Shown here: piece by piece, positions 45,896 through 58,109 of the stretch
Position numbering within the stretch: the stretch's first letter is position 1
How the letters are laid out: each line of letters begins with the position of its first letter
Source of the DNA: Liolophura sinensis
Lineage: Eukaryota > Mollusca > Polyplacophora > Chitonida > Chitonidae
Direction of reading: 5' to 3'
Length of the DNA: 64,000 nt
Assembly (NCBI RefSeq): GCF_032854445.1
Contig: NC_088295.1
Span: 64,895,249-64,959,248, forward strand
Made by a program: the position numbers and the translations under genes
The notes under the pieces: generated by a model
Databases searched by the model: none
The model's input: the letters and a program-made list of their open reading frames with translations, nothing else
What the model was told of the DNA's origin: nothing

Positions 45896-46732
45896 GAAAA
45901 TGAATGTATCAAACAAGCTGAGACAACTATACAACTTTGGACAGCGGTGTGTATTTACTGGTGTGTAGACATTCAAGAACGTTCAAAGGGACAGTATTTT
46001 ATTGAAGTGATGTACACCTCAAGCCATTCATGAAAACTAAATTGCCAGGGAGCCATGCCGGTGGTATAACAAATATTATGACAAATAAAGATTGGAAAAA
46101 TACCAGTTACCGGTAAAAATTAAAGAGTTAAAAATATTAGCCACTGAGAAGTAGACAGCTACGCAACGCTTCCATAGTGATTGAATGATTGCTTCCGGAT
46201 ACCAAATGATTTGTCTTAATTTGATTGGGGTTTTACGAAATACCTGATTTGCTTTGAGAAAAGATAACCAAACTTTGATAAAGTGATGATGTTTTGATAT
46301 GCTGAACCAGGATGTGATATTTGTGTCAATGAAAATTAGGAAATGTAGTTTCTGTTAGATTATTGCATAAGAAGAACTTTTTTAGCGTTTTTTATGCCTT
46401 AAAGCACCGGTAAGCTGACATCCCTGCATGGCCTCAGACTTACCGTCCTTGAAGGGAGATAACTCTGTATACGTTTTTTTTTCTTGCATGCTTGTGTTGT
46501 GCAGGTGTATAGTGTGCAGCTTAACCTCGAGTTTAATGAGGCTTTTGCTAGTTATCGCGTCAGTTACAGTCTAGGCCAGCCAATGATAGCTTCAGTTACA
46601 TTTTCATTATAGACCTGCAAGTTAGTAATATATTAACACCCTGTGTTCGTTATTATCGTCCATAGACGAGATTACATTCTATTTTCATATCTCGGTTTGG
46701 AATACCGTGTTACGGCTCCAAATATCTTTTTG

Positions 46733-46999
46733 CTCAGTCGGTTAGCGCGCTAGCGCAGCGTAATGACCCAGGAATCTCTCACCAAATGCGGTCGCCGTGA
46801 GTTCAAGTCCAGCTCGTGCTGGCTTCCTCTCCGGCCGTGCGTGGGAAGGTTTGGCAGCAACCTGCGGATGGTCGTGGGATTCCTCCGGGCTCTGCTCGGT
46901 TTCCTCCTACCATAATGCTGGCCGCCGTCGTATAAGTGAAATATTCTTGAGTACGGCGTAAAACATCAATCAAATAAATATATAAATAAATAAATAAAT
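46733..46999 (+). mobile_element. SINE family A, nearly full length
   Basis: Starts inside the A box (CTCAGTCGGTTAGCGC), so about 14 bp of the head are missing, and ends in a TAAA-rich tail. The target-site duplication AAATATCTTTTTG occurs at 46720-46732 and 47000-47012. Confidence 0.92.
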
Positions 47000-47226
47000 A
47001 AATATCTTTTTGTCGGCTACCGAAGTTCTGCCGACATTCCACGACCTTTCTGTAGAGTTGCCCCTATTTTTCAGTTATTTGGTAGCATCGATATAGCGAT
47101 GCTACCCTTTAGTGGTTTGACTGGCCTATATCATGAGATTTAGTTTTATGTCGGTTTACTCTAATATACTGAAAACTGTTTAAACATATTTTTCAAGATT
47201 TAAATGATTTAAGTGGAGGATAGGGG

Positions 47227-47485
47227 CTCTGCTCCGTGGCCTAATGGTTAGCCTATTAACGCTGCACGATGACAAAGGAGCGTCTCACCAGTGCGGAGAT
47301 AGCTGTAAGTTTAAGTCGACTTCATGCTGGCTTGTTCCCGGTCATAAGTGAGCAGGTCTGAAAGGAACCTGTGGATGGTCGTGTGTTTCCTCCGGGCTCT
47401 GCCCGGTTTCCTCCCACCATAATGTTGGCCGCCGCCGTATGAGTGAAATATCCCTGAATAGGGCGTAAAACACAAATCAAATAAA
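47227..47485 (+). mobile_element. SINE family A, divergent head
   Basis: The central block and tail match family A. The head (GTGGCCTAATGGTTAGCC) differs from the other copies, so this may be a separate subfamily. No clear target-site duplication was found. Confidence 0.8.
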
Positions 47486-47502
47486 TGCTTTAAAAAATAC
47501 AT

Positions 47503-47806
47503 CAGTTATCACTCAGTATGTGACTTTCACCTGTAAGCTGGGTACAGAAATCGAGGAAACAATTTAGTTATCACACAATATGTGACTTTCACCTGTAAGC
47601 TGGGTACAGAAATCGAGGAAACAATTTAGTTATCACACAATATGTGACTTTCACCTGTAAGCTGGGTATAGAAATCGAGGAAACTTCAGTTATCAGAAAA
47701 TAGGTGACTGTCACCTGTAAGCTGGGTACAGAAATCGAGGAAGCTTCAGTTATCACACAATATGTGACTTTCACAGGTAATGTGGATGTAGGGATCTAGG
47801 AAACTT
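47503..47806. repeat. 60-bp tandem repeat, about five units
   Basis: Units of TATGTGACTTTCACCTGTAA, then GCTGGGTACAGAAATCGAGG and AGTTATCACACAA. It abuts the SINE at 47227-47485 and the gypsy remnant. Confidence 0.85.
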
Positions 47807-47829
47807 TCAGTGAAACCTGAAAGAATAAA

Positions 47830-48960
47830 GTCTTTTGTCAGGGATTTGAGAAAAAGCCCACAACAGTCTGGTTGGCAGTTAAAAACACATTGATGCTGGG
47901 GCAGTGGTCGAAAGGGCATTAGTTGTAGAGCTACACTTGTCCAAAGGGCGAACAGTCAATATGTTCTCATGCAGAATTTTCAGTAGTTGCATTTGTTGAG
48001 CAGCTCGCACGCCAAGAAGAGGTGTTGTGTTTTGTTCAACAACAACTTTGTACTTCTTATTGTTCTTGGGATTTCTCAGGTTTAGTTTGGTTTTCCCTAA
48101 GGCTTCACGGCTTGTTTTGTTGTACATGGACAGTTTGACTGGTACATTGTCATTGTGGTGCTTTTGGTCATCGCATGAACATCGTCCTACCCTAACATAA
48201 GTTTGGCTTGAGCTGTTCTGCAGATCGTCCCATGTTAATGCAACGGTTCAGAGTTAGCTTTGGTTCCTGAAGCAATTTCTTTCTGATTCCATTGTCCAAA
48301 ATCCCACACACAGTTCTGTCCCGAATCAGTTCACTTTATAGAGTTCCAAAGTTGCAGGACTGAGAAAGAGTCCTAAGTTATTTATTTATTTATTTATTTA
48401 TTTATTTGATTGGTGTTTTACGCCGTACTCAAGAATATTTCACTTATACGACGGCGGCCAGCATTATAGTGGGTGGAAACCGGGCAGAGCCCGGGAGAAA
48501 CCCACGACCATCCGCAGGTTGCTGGCAGACCTTCCCACGTACGGCCGGAGAGGAAGCCAGCATGAGCTGGACTTGAACTCACAGCGACCGCATTGGTGAG
48601 AGACTCCTGGGTCATTACGCTGAGCTAGCGCGCTAACCGACTGAGCCACGGCGGCCCCGAGAGTCCTAAGTTCAGTGGCGTAAGTGGCAATATTCTCTTC
48701 CTGCAGCTGAGATCTGTTGTTGAAGATGTATCTCTCGTATATAACATTAGCTTTACCGAGACAGTGAGTTGTCATCAGAGTGAGAACCTGTTCCATTTTG
48801 TCTTCATTTGACTGAAAAGGGAGGCCATTGTAGACATCTAGAGCGTCAGGTCCTATGCAAGTGACTAATGTGGCAACACGGTACTTGTAAGGTTGTTCTG
48901 CCAGTCCAGTAATAATTTCATTGGAATCCTAAACTTGTTTCCATTTTTTCCAGTTAGCGT
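47830..48960 (-). pseudogene. Decayed Ty3/gypsy retrotransposon fragment: gag and protease pieces
   Basis: On the minus strand the order is a Gag core (CLGKANVIYERYIFNNRSQ), then after the SINE the Gag C-terminal part (RKKLLQEPKLTLNRCI), then a protease C-terminal part (TPLLGVRAAQQMQLL). These resemble Gag and protease segments of animal Ty3/gypsy elements. The zinc knuckle and protease active site lie in the missing middle, stops break the frame, and no reverse transcriptase follows. The SINE at 48380-48659 interrupts Gag. The copy cannot be functional. Confidence 0.8.
48380..48659 (-). mobile_element. SINE family A, full-length reference copy with 13-bp target-site duplication
   Basis: The 280-bp element is bounded by AGAGTCCTAAGTT at 48367-48379 and 48660-48672. 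On the minus strand it starts GGGGCCGCCGTGGCTCAGTC. Its A box TGGCTCAGTCGG fits the tRNA consensus perfectly, and its B box AGTTCAAGTCC has two changes. The 3' end is an AATA repeat. It splits a gypsy gag remnant. Confidence 0.95.
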
Positions 48961-51941
48961 TCAAAACAGATCTCAAACAGTTCTGATGACATGAGCATAT
49001 TTTCAGCAAAATTACGTTTAGAAGAGTTTGTGGGCGTTATTTACCGTTTTAACAAGGTAACCAACAACACGACAACTGCGGAAAAAGATCGGTTTGTGTA
49101 TGGTGACAAGCGTAGCAAATAGAATAACTCACACTGTCACAGAGAAAGTCCATGAAGTCTTTACAACTGTAGTAGTACGCCCCAGGAGATTTATACATGT
49201 AGATTCAGTAGCGAGACTGCCAAGAGTTTGTGTACATCCCGGCAGCAAATACCAGCGGACGTTAAAACAAAGTTTTTCAGTTAAATTGGCTGTAAAAACA
49301 CCTACAGTACACTTACACGATTGTGGAGAGAGTTCGAGTCAATTCTGACACCATGTTTCATTAGCTGCGTGTTATCCGGTATTGAAAGATCGAAGAAAGA
49401 CAGAGTGGAGATGCTGTATTCTAGGCCGGGCCGTGAACATACATGGTTTAGATATACATACACGATGCGCTACAGCATTGTTTTATGATGTGCATGTGTG
49501 TATCGTAACATACAGGATGTGGTAATTTAACATGGCAGTTATCGGTATGAGTCCACAGCCTGCATCAAATTCTGGTTTGAAAGCACAGGTCCTACATGTA
49601 CATATATGTGTTCGCTGTGGTAATTTATCCATGTCATACAAGTATTAGAATTCTAGCATCACATCTCAATGACTTTTTATTCTCAGATTATTTTCCTTGT
49701 ACATTACACATGTTTATTTAGGCAAGGGTCAGCTTACAAGGAATGGCAATACCTAGTGCATTTGATAAGCCAGAATGATACTATATTTGTGCACCGATCT
49801 TTGGTGGAATGTCTAGCAGAGGGACCAAATATGCTCGACGAAAATAGGTCATTGAGATTGGTTTCACTATTTTTATTGATTGTTACAAAATTTACAACAA
49901 CCAGATAGAAAAGTAATAACCAGATAAGGAAGTAATAATTCCCTGACTCAGCTAGTTTCCCCGGACAAGGTATAAGGTATAGTCTACCTCATGGTTATAT
50001 GTACAGCATGTTGAAGCTCCCTCCATTCATAAATTCACAGCTGATGTATGGTATAAAATTTATATAGGTCAGCCAATCACTACTGAGTCCACGATTTGTT
50101 TACTCACCAAGGAACAGTCCGCCTGCTCCTCCGGTCTTCTTGCTCCGCCGCAATAAAATGTAGGCTCACGTGTTCTTGACAGAGTAAAATGTTTCCCCAG
50201 TTTGAGAAGGTGGAATAGGCCATGTATTATTTCCGATATAGCCCTGACCATTTCGATAGTAAAATGCATATGCAAACGCAAATTTTACGCAAAGATTGTA
50301 GATCCCATTGCAACGCGCAACTCAAACTCGACCTAACTGTCCCAGTTTGGCGACTGGCTTACCTCAAACAAATCCGTTACATGCTACAAAATTCTTTGAA
50401 CAATAGATCAACAGCGCCCACATATAGCAAAAAATTCCTGCAATCAAACATATGTTTCTACGCGTGAATGTTCATCAAACCTTTATCGTCTTTCACTTTC
50501 CAAATCTTAAAACCAGGCCATTCCAGCCTGAAACATGCACTCCTTCCTTGTCAAACACATCAGTCAGATCATGGTTAAGCAATGGACGTATATATCGACT
50601 TCCATGGTTAGACGAGGCCATTCCAGCTTCATTACTGAGCCATTCCAGCTCCGAACAAGAGCATTCCAATTTCCAAAACTCACAAGTAACTGTACATATG
50701 CACAGGTTACCAAACATTTAATGTGAAAAAATCTCGTATAATTTACCAGAGAGGATCAGAACCTTTTACAAAAGTGTGTCAGCGTTGCATGAAATCTTAG
50801 AAATAGGTCGGTTGTATCACTCCGCCTAATGACGTCACCGCTAATATAGTACAATGTTAAGATAGGCCTAACATGTATTCTTACCCTACATACACATATT
50901 TATTTAATGGCCTGTATGTTTTATATTGCTCTGTCCATTGGTTCCAATTGCGAGTGGTCGTAGCTTACTCTTCTACGCCAAGGTCACAAGGAAATCGTCG
51001 CCGTTGGTGCGTTGGTACACGTTGGTAATTAACTGGTACGTTCTACTCTATTACATCATGTTTATAAAAAGTCCAAGCGTAGCTCTGACTAACTTACGCC
51101 AAAAGTCACGGGAATCAGAATACACAGTGGCCATATCTGTCTTCTGACAGGAGCACAGTGACTGCGTGTGAAAACTTCAGGCAAGACTGATGCTACAACA
51201 CGCCCTGAGCGGAGATGTGAAATGGTGAGTTCTTGGTTTGTTATGTAGGTCAGGCCAAATTTATGGACATCTTGTGGCATTATCGGGTTTTCAACAATGC
51301 CATATATGTATGTACGAGCCACCACCTAATAATTTTTCCCAGAACTCATACTAACGACTGCCTGACAGCTCCGTTTGTTCTCGAGTCAGATTGCCTGGCA
51401 TTTAAAAATTGTTAAGAGGGAGGTAACATTTTCTTAATTTTTTGAAAGTCATGATGTGGGCCTCTCCTGTCTTATAGTTCAACAAACGGATTATCCACTG
51501 TTACCTTGGCCTAGTTAATCATTAGAGACAGATTTAAGTTAAATATTTGTTTGTACAGATAAAACAACCCGGCCTCTTCTAACATTTCGGAGTGTAGGGT
51601 ACTCTGACTTGAGCCAGCCAGGCGAGCGGGTGATAGGCTTCAAGTTCCGTTAGTATAGCAGTTTTAGTCGGGCTTTCCCATCTAGGCAGAGGTTCTCTAG
51701 CCTTATGAGTGAAATATACGGTCTACTTGTACTAATTTGAAATCATTAGCTCTGTCACAAAATCTTAATTTTTACACCACTTGTTATACACCACGAAAGG
51801 AACGAGCCAAAATTAACAATCTTCGCTTTCGTTTCTGTTATAATGAGTCATCCAACCGCTTGCGCGACTGTCTGGATACACAGCCTCGTTTTTGAAACTC
51901 GGCATTAACATATCAGCATTGTCTCTATACCATTAATTATC
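48961..51941. other. No gene recognised
   Basis: Only short open frames with no family features. The decamer GCCATTCCAG recurs three times at about 50515-50650. Confidence 0.5.
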
Positions 51942-52117
51942 TTGCTGGCTTCCTCTCCGGCCGTACGTGGGGAGGTTTGCCAGCAGCCTGCGGATGGTCG
52001 TGGGTTTCCCCCGGGCTGTGCCCGGTTTCCACCCACCATAATGCTGGCCGCCGTCGTATAAGTGAAATATTCTTGAGTACGGCGTAAAACACCAATCAAA
52101 TAAATAAACAAATAAAT
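51942..52117 (+). mobile_element. SINE family A, 5'-truncated
   Basis: Begins in the central block (TGCTGGCTTCCTCTCC) and runs to the AAATAAATAAAC tail. The tRNA head is absent. Confidence 0.85.
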
Positions 52118-55100
52118 CTTTTTTTTCTTTCTTTTTTGCTGTTTTTCCAGTTGCTTAAGTTTTCCCTGTTTTCCCCGCGCACATGTTTGGTTTAACGACT
52201 AAAGGGAAATGAATGACATAAAAATACACAATATATCAATGTACATTATGACATCAGACAGGGATATAATATATAGGCGCACGGGTCCTTGGGATACTGT
52301 GCGTTTAAAATGTAACACATAGTCGTGAAGATTTGAGAACAAGGTAAAACAAGGTAAAATGAAATAAATAAGTAAAAAAAGACCGTGGACACATAACAAA
52401 CTACTGCAGCATTTAAGAAAGCACTTACTTTCAGAAACACTGTATAGACCTCCATGGTCTCATTAAATACATTTACTTTGTTTATACATTATTTACATCA
52501 CGAGATGCGCTTCTTATTTAGGATATATGATACTGATAGCAGATGAAGAAAATAAATAAGGCGTCAAATAGTACACAATTTCTTTATGTTTGAAAAAAGC
52601 ATATAGTACCTTATTCAAACGATTAAAATGTAATTTTGTGAAACAGTTTTAGGGTGTTACCATCTTTATTTTGTCCTCACACAGCATGAATTATCTGAAT
52701 GCCACGTGGTCGTTTATAACCAAATTACATCTCGTGAAATATGGGGTGTTTTTTTTGAATGAGTGGGAGAGATTGAGGCAGTGGGAAATCAATCTCTATG
52801 TTACTATGCTACTAATATGGTTTGAAGAATGAAGTGTGTATATAACTTATAGCGGTATAGACCTATAATATAAACGTGTATAATATAGACCCTACAACAA
52901 TACATAATATGATTATTAACTATTAAAATAGTTTTGTATTATATAATCATAGTACCTCCATACTTGACACACGCATGTTATATGGAGTATGAATATTAAA
53001 AGGAATGTAAGTAGTTTAATCAGTATAGGATTATTGTTTACAATATGCACCGAACCAACCAAACAAACTTGAATAATATACCAGTTATAATAATTGTAAC
53101 TTGTGGCACAGTGTATACAGTCTAACATACTAGTCATACAATTCTCCATATCCACATGCTGTCCTTACTATTTCATGGACATACACTGAATCTACCGAGA
53201 CCTACATAATCATTGTGATAGGCTGCATCTACGTAACTGTAACCAAAGCTCTACGCGCTGACAAGCTCTACATCTGTTATAATAGTCCAGCCCTGCTAAC
53301 GCCATTGACTATAGACCCGCCGTACGGGTTTTCCTGTATGGAGGCGGCCATGCACAACGGTTAAATATTATTTTCACTCCATTCACTCCATTCAAAGTAA
53401 CGTCCTTAAATAGTAGGGATACAGTGCATGCAAAGTGAAATACATGATACAATGATACAAGAATACCACTGACAGGTGGACACAAGTTTATCTGATATCA
53501 TGTGTGTTACTTCGTCTTAAATCAATTTCACTTCTGAACGTGTCTAACAAACTCAAGTAAGTGGTCTGCACGAGTTGTACATATGTAACTACTAGCACCA
53601 AATTTAGCCTAACATATCATTTGGCAGAGCATCGTAAAAGCTGTTGATTGTTTCCTTATGCAATACAGGGAAGGCTTCACAATAGCACGACCTTCTGGAA
53701 GCTATGGCCTTTGTCAGAATCCCATACAAAGGGAACGCGAAAACTGCACTGTACCGGTGACCTACCTGATGGCAAAATTGCTGATACCTGTTTGACTTTT
53801 TTTTCTGAACTGTTTTAAGGCCATGGTAAAGTGCACAAATTTGTCCGGCACATTTTGACAGATGTCTGAAACAGAGAAATAAAAGGAACCAGTCCCAGTT
53901 TGCCTACACCACTAGTTGCCTTGCCCATTATAAACAGGAAATGAATGCCTATCAACTTTGGAGTGAAAAAGTATAATTTGAATTCAATTACCTACAATGC
54001 ACATGCAAAAAAAAAAGAAGAATGCCTCCATTCTGGAGCTCTCAGCAGGAAAGTATTAAAAGTCATTTTGAATCCTTCCTTTCTTTGAATCATACATATG
54101 TATAGTACGATGTAATGAAAGAAGTACAGAATACAGAGTAAAATCAGGGCAGCGACGACAGTGTGTAATTGGCAGATGCCACCCTTAACCGGTGAAATAG
54201 ATTCATTCAAATACATGAAAGACAACGGCATAGAAAATAAAACCAGAGCAACGACGACAGTGTGATAGCTGGCAATTGGTCACACGTAACCGGTGAAATA
54301 GACTCGATTAATATACAAAGGCTACAGTAGAGAGAGTAAAACCAGAGCGGCGATGAAAGTGTGATCGCTGGCAAATGGTCACGCGTAACCGGTGAAATAC
54401 GGCTGCTTGAGGCTGTCTGTTGTCATTGTTGACACTTCTGTATTTAGCTGAAAACTTGTGGGTCGACATACCCTTAATTTAAAATGATTCCGCGAAGGCG
54501 AACGAATGGTTGAGTCAAAGTGGTAATTTGCCATAAGGTCGTGGAAAATGCAATGAGTGGATTCAATCTTTTTTTATAATTATGAGACCAAATATGCTCA
54601 AAATCACAGTTCAGGCGGTCAGCGGGTAAAATAATGTCTGGGGCCGGTTACATGAAGCTTACTTAGCGCTAAGTTGCCCTTAGCTAAGTATATTTGTATA
54701 TCTACATACGTAGTCATGATAGTTAAGGGCTTACTTAGCTAAGTGAATTTCATGAAATCGGCCTCAGATTTCTAAAGATCGGTTTAACTAATAAAATTAT
54801 CATCAAAATCTCTAATAATTACATGGAAGTAGAAGTCAGAAGTTTTCAGTGCTACCAGAAAGACACAGACCTACGAGTTACAAAGTTACAATGATCAATT
54901 TATGTTTGTTTATAGCACAAAAATATAATAAAAGAGATATAAACAAATGGTGAGGTGGGAATGAAGTGCGAGTGGACTAGTTCTATCCCGTTTGAGTTAA
55001 ATGTGTATGTATCATCAAAGAAGAAAAACTAGACCCGCTTGTATCTATACATATGTAACAAGATACACTGCTGGCTGATGGTGATACGAAATAAGTTAGT

Positions 55101-55481
55101 TGGTTGCTACAGATCTGATTTTCATAATATTCGTGAGATGATGTTTTAATTTATATTTATATAAGAGAAAGTGGGTTGATAGTTCCAAGATACTGTGTAC
55201 GTTTGTTCCATTTTAGAGGGTCTTTAGAATGGATCAAATGTGGACAGAGGTTAGTTCTTAATAGTGAATGGCCAATGGAGATTTAGTATTTGATTATGTG
55301 TAGGGTACATAAGACTGCATTTTGGAAAGGTTTGATATGTTATGTTGTATCCAGTGCGTCAAACCCAGTATGCAGTCCACAACACTTTGTGTTTAAACAT
55401 CCTTATTTGTAATGTACGTAATATCCAGCTATAAATCAAGTAAGGGTTTCTCGGACGCTTTTATTGCATCTGTTCATATAT
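52118..55481. other. No gene recognised
   Basis: AT-rich intergenic sequence; only the 97-bp triplicate at 54138-54410 stands out. Confidence 0.5.
54138..54410. repeat. Three degenerate units of about 97 bp
   Basis: Each unit holds AGTAAAACCAGAGC, CGACGACAGTGTG and ACCGGTGAAATA in order. The second and third units are more alike than the first. Confidence 0.75.
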
Positions 55482-55890
55482 ACACAGCGGTGATATTGAA
55501 ACTGTCCCATATTTATAGTCCCAAACACAGCGATGATATTAAAACTGACCCATGTCTATACAGCCCCAAACACAGCGGTGATATTAAAACTGTCCCATAT
55601 ATATACAGTCCCAAACACAGCGGTGATATTAAAACTGTCCCATATATATACAGTCCCAAACATAGCGGTGATATTAAAACTGACCCATGTCTATACAGCC
55701 CCAAACACAGCGGTGATATTAAAACTGACCCATGTCTATACAGCCCCAAACACAGCGGTGATATTAAAACTGACCCATGTCTATACAGCCCCAAACACAG
55801 CGGTGATATTAAAACTGTCCCATATATATACAGTCCCAAACACAGCGGTGATATTAAAACTGTCCCACATATATACAGTCCCAAACACCA
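55482..55890. repeat. 45-bp satellite, nine units of two types
   Basis: The unit is GCGGTGATATTAAAACTG plus a variable part. Type A ends TCCCATATATATACAGT, type B ends ACCCATGTCTATACAGC. The order is A B A A B B B A A. As 45 is a multiple of three, both strands have stop-free frames, which are not taken as genes. Confidence 0.95.
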
Positions 55891-56040
55891 GATTAAGCGG
55901 AATTAGATACGTACATGTACTTACTGAACATAGATCTTTCACGCTGTGATTACAGGTTGTAATTGACGGCTGGCATGTTTGACGAAAAATTCTAAAAAAA
56001 TTTGAATGAATGCATTTGATGGTATAGTGACTTAGAGTGA

Positions 56041-56405
56041 GTGAGTGAGTGAATGCTTAGGTTTTAACGTCGTACTTGACAATTTTTTAGTCATATGACG
56101 ACGAAGGAGTTTTTAGAGTGCATGTACGTGTAATGTGTCACCATGTTTCAGGACGGATTTCCACCGCTCTTTTATTTAGTGCTGCTTCACTGAGACGACT
56201 TACCGAAGGCAAGTAAGCGGCCACACCCGAGCCAATATACCGATACGGGTCAACCAGCCGTTGCACTATCTCCTTAATGCTGAACGCCAAGCTAGGAAGC
56301 AACAACTTCCTCTTTTAAGATCTTACGTGTGACCCGGCCTAGGATTGAAATCTTCGATCTTAGTACACAATCTAGGTTACACAGCAGCGATTCGTGCAAT
56401 TAGTT
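56041..56405 (-). mobile_element. SINE family B1, full length
   Basis: Same blocks as 38245-38545 in the opposite orientation: AGTGAGTGAGTGAATGC tail, CATATGACGACGAAGGAG, ACGGGTCAACCAGCCG and a tRNA-like head with GACCCGGCCTAGGATTG. Confidence 0.85.
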
Positions 56406-57974
56406 TTATTCCTTACAGTGCATGCGTCGCTCTCTTCGTTCGTTTGACATAACTGCCACCTTGTCACCAGTTTGACCTGTGGGAACCCATGAGACACACG
56501 TAGGCTTGTTTAGGCTTAGCCTCACCACCTCTGTTATCGTGCGGGACTATTTGTTCTAACCATAATAAAATTGTTTCACTTGTTGGTTAGAATCATGTTG
56601 TACATAATTTAGGTAAAAAAAATGCATGTCAATAAAGTATTATTAGAAACAAAGGCTGAGACGAATTATTTGTGTTTTCTGACATCACTTCCTGCCTCAT
56701 CACCGTGACCCAACTGATCTCGGCGTTGTTCGGCATTTGCTAGAGGTGGCAGTGATGTAAAGCGATCGTAGAGAGAGACGTATGCGCTGTTAAGGGGTAT
56801 GGCAAATAGTCCCAGATTTGCCTCTGAACTGAAGAGACAAGGAGCACTCATTGGATAATACTGCCACACGGGCATTTTAGGTTGTTGATACACTATAAAT
56901 TTCTGCGATGCTAGTTTGCTACTATTTAAAATATATATCGGTATAAGAATTTTGTTTGTTTTAGATGGAACTAAAAACTCTTTGCTTCGTGTTACTATCC
57001 GCCTCCTAGAGCTTACCAAGGGGGACAAAATGCTATCACTTCATTTTCCGCAACCACAGTGTAAAAAATGGTGGTCACGCTAGGTTGATTTTTTGAAATG
57101 TATGAGGCTGTATGAGGCGGTATGGCATGGTGACATAGGTGGTATGGCATGGTGATCTCATATACCGCAATCTTGAGTTGCGGGGCGTCCGGGACCTAGG
57201 CGGCCTCTCGACGCTCGCCTAATGTACTGTGATAGTTGCCCGTCCCCCTGCACTTTTAATTTCTTTAAAAGACACTGCATCGACAGTGTTCTGACAGCGC
57301 CCGTTGAACTGCGACATCTGCACTTACTTCTGCATATAGAGCCATGTAATGACCGGACATAGATATTACAAAGCAGAAGGGCCTCACTTAGTAAAATCTT
57401 GCAGCTGGTATCTTATTTCAGGCCAATTATAGTTTTGTTGCAATTCAGCTGAAGTGTGATGTTTCCTGTTTCAAGCGTTTGTTTTGATTTGCCCCGGAGC
57501 ATTAAAGGGTTCCAACGGTCAACCATGAATTCACTCAAGACTTTGTATATTCAATCAACATTATCTCACTAGTAATATGTGTTTGTTTGGAACTTTACTC
57601 ATCATTCTTGTTTTCTACAAGAAAATTTAGGCACCACTGTTTTCATTCCCTTTACATACTTGAAAGGCTAAACTTGTTTATGATGCGGAAGTAACAGGAA
57701 GCGGGAGTGTGTGTGTGTGTAGCGAGGTGGGGGGGGGGGAGCGTGTATACCCAAACACGTGAATAAAGTCACATGGCTTGATAATTCAGATAATAAAGTC
57801 ACATGGTATAAAGTCACGTGGTACTCAGTGTTTAGCACATGCAACTCTCAATCAGAGATCTCCCAGACTAGTCTAAAAATATGCCATATATCAAGTGAAT
57901 GTCACGTGTCACACAGTCGAATGTTCCATTATATAGTCTGTATCGCTTGCTCGATTCATTCACTCTAAGTACTC
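56406..57974. other. No gene recognised
   Basis: A 120-codon open frame on the minus strand (56666-57028) has no recognisable features. A TG run and a G run lie near 57710-57740. Confidence 0.5.
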
Positions 57975-58035
57975 CTTCGTCGTCATATTACTGAAACATT
58001 GTTAAGTACGATGTTAAACCCTAAGCACTCACTCA
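57975..58035 (+). mobile_element. SINE family B1 tail fragment
   Basis: TCGTCGTCATATTACTG and AAGTACGATGTTAAACCC are the last 60 bp of B1, followed by CACT repeats. The rest is missing by 5' truncation. Confidence 0.75.
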
Positions 58036-58109
58036 CTCGATTCATTCAAATCTGCATCTGTGATCCATACTCAGATGCATTACATGAAGGGATAACGCAT
58101 AACTTTGGT

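Noticed and set aside
46733-46810. tRNA gene
   Set aside because: A and B boxes are present, but the sequence continues into the SINE body and tail and does not fold as a complete tRNA.
55412-55949. Repeat-protein-like open frames (KHSGDIKTD type)
   Set aside because: Three overlapping frames are open at once because the unit is 45 bp; no family or splice evidence supports coding.
56666-57028. 120-codon open frame on the minus strand
   Set aside because: No recognisable domain, no convincing splice sites or promoter; it could be chance.
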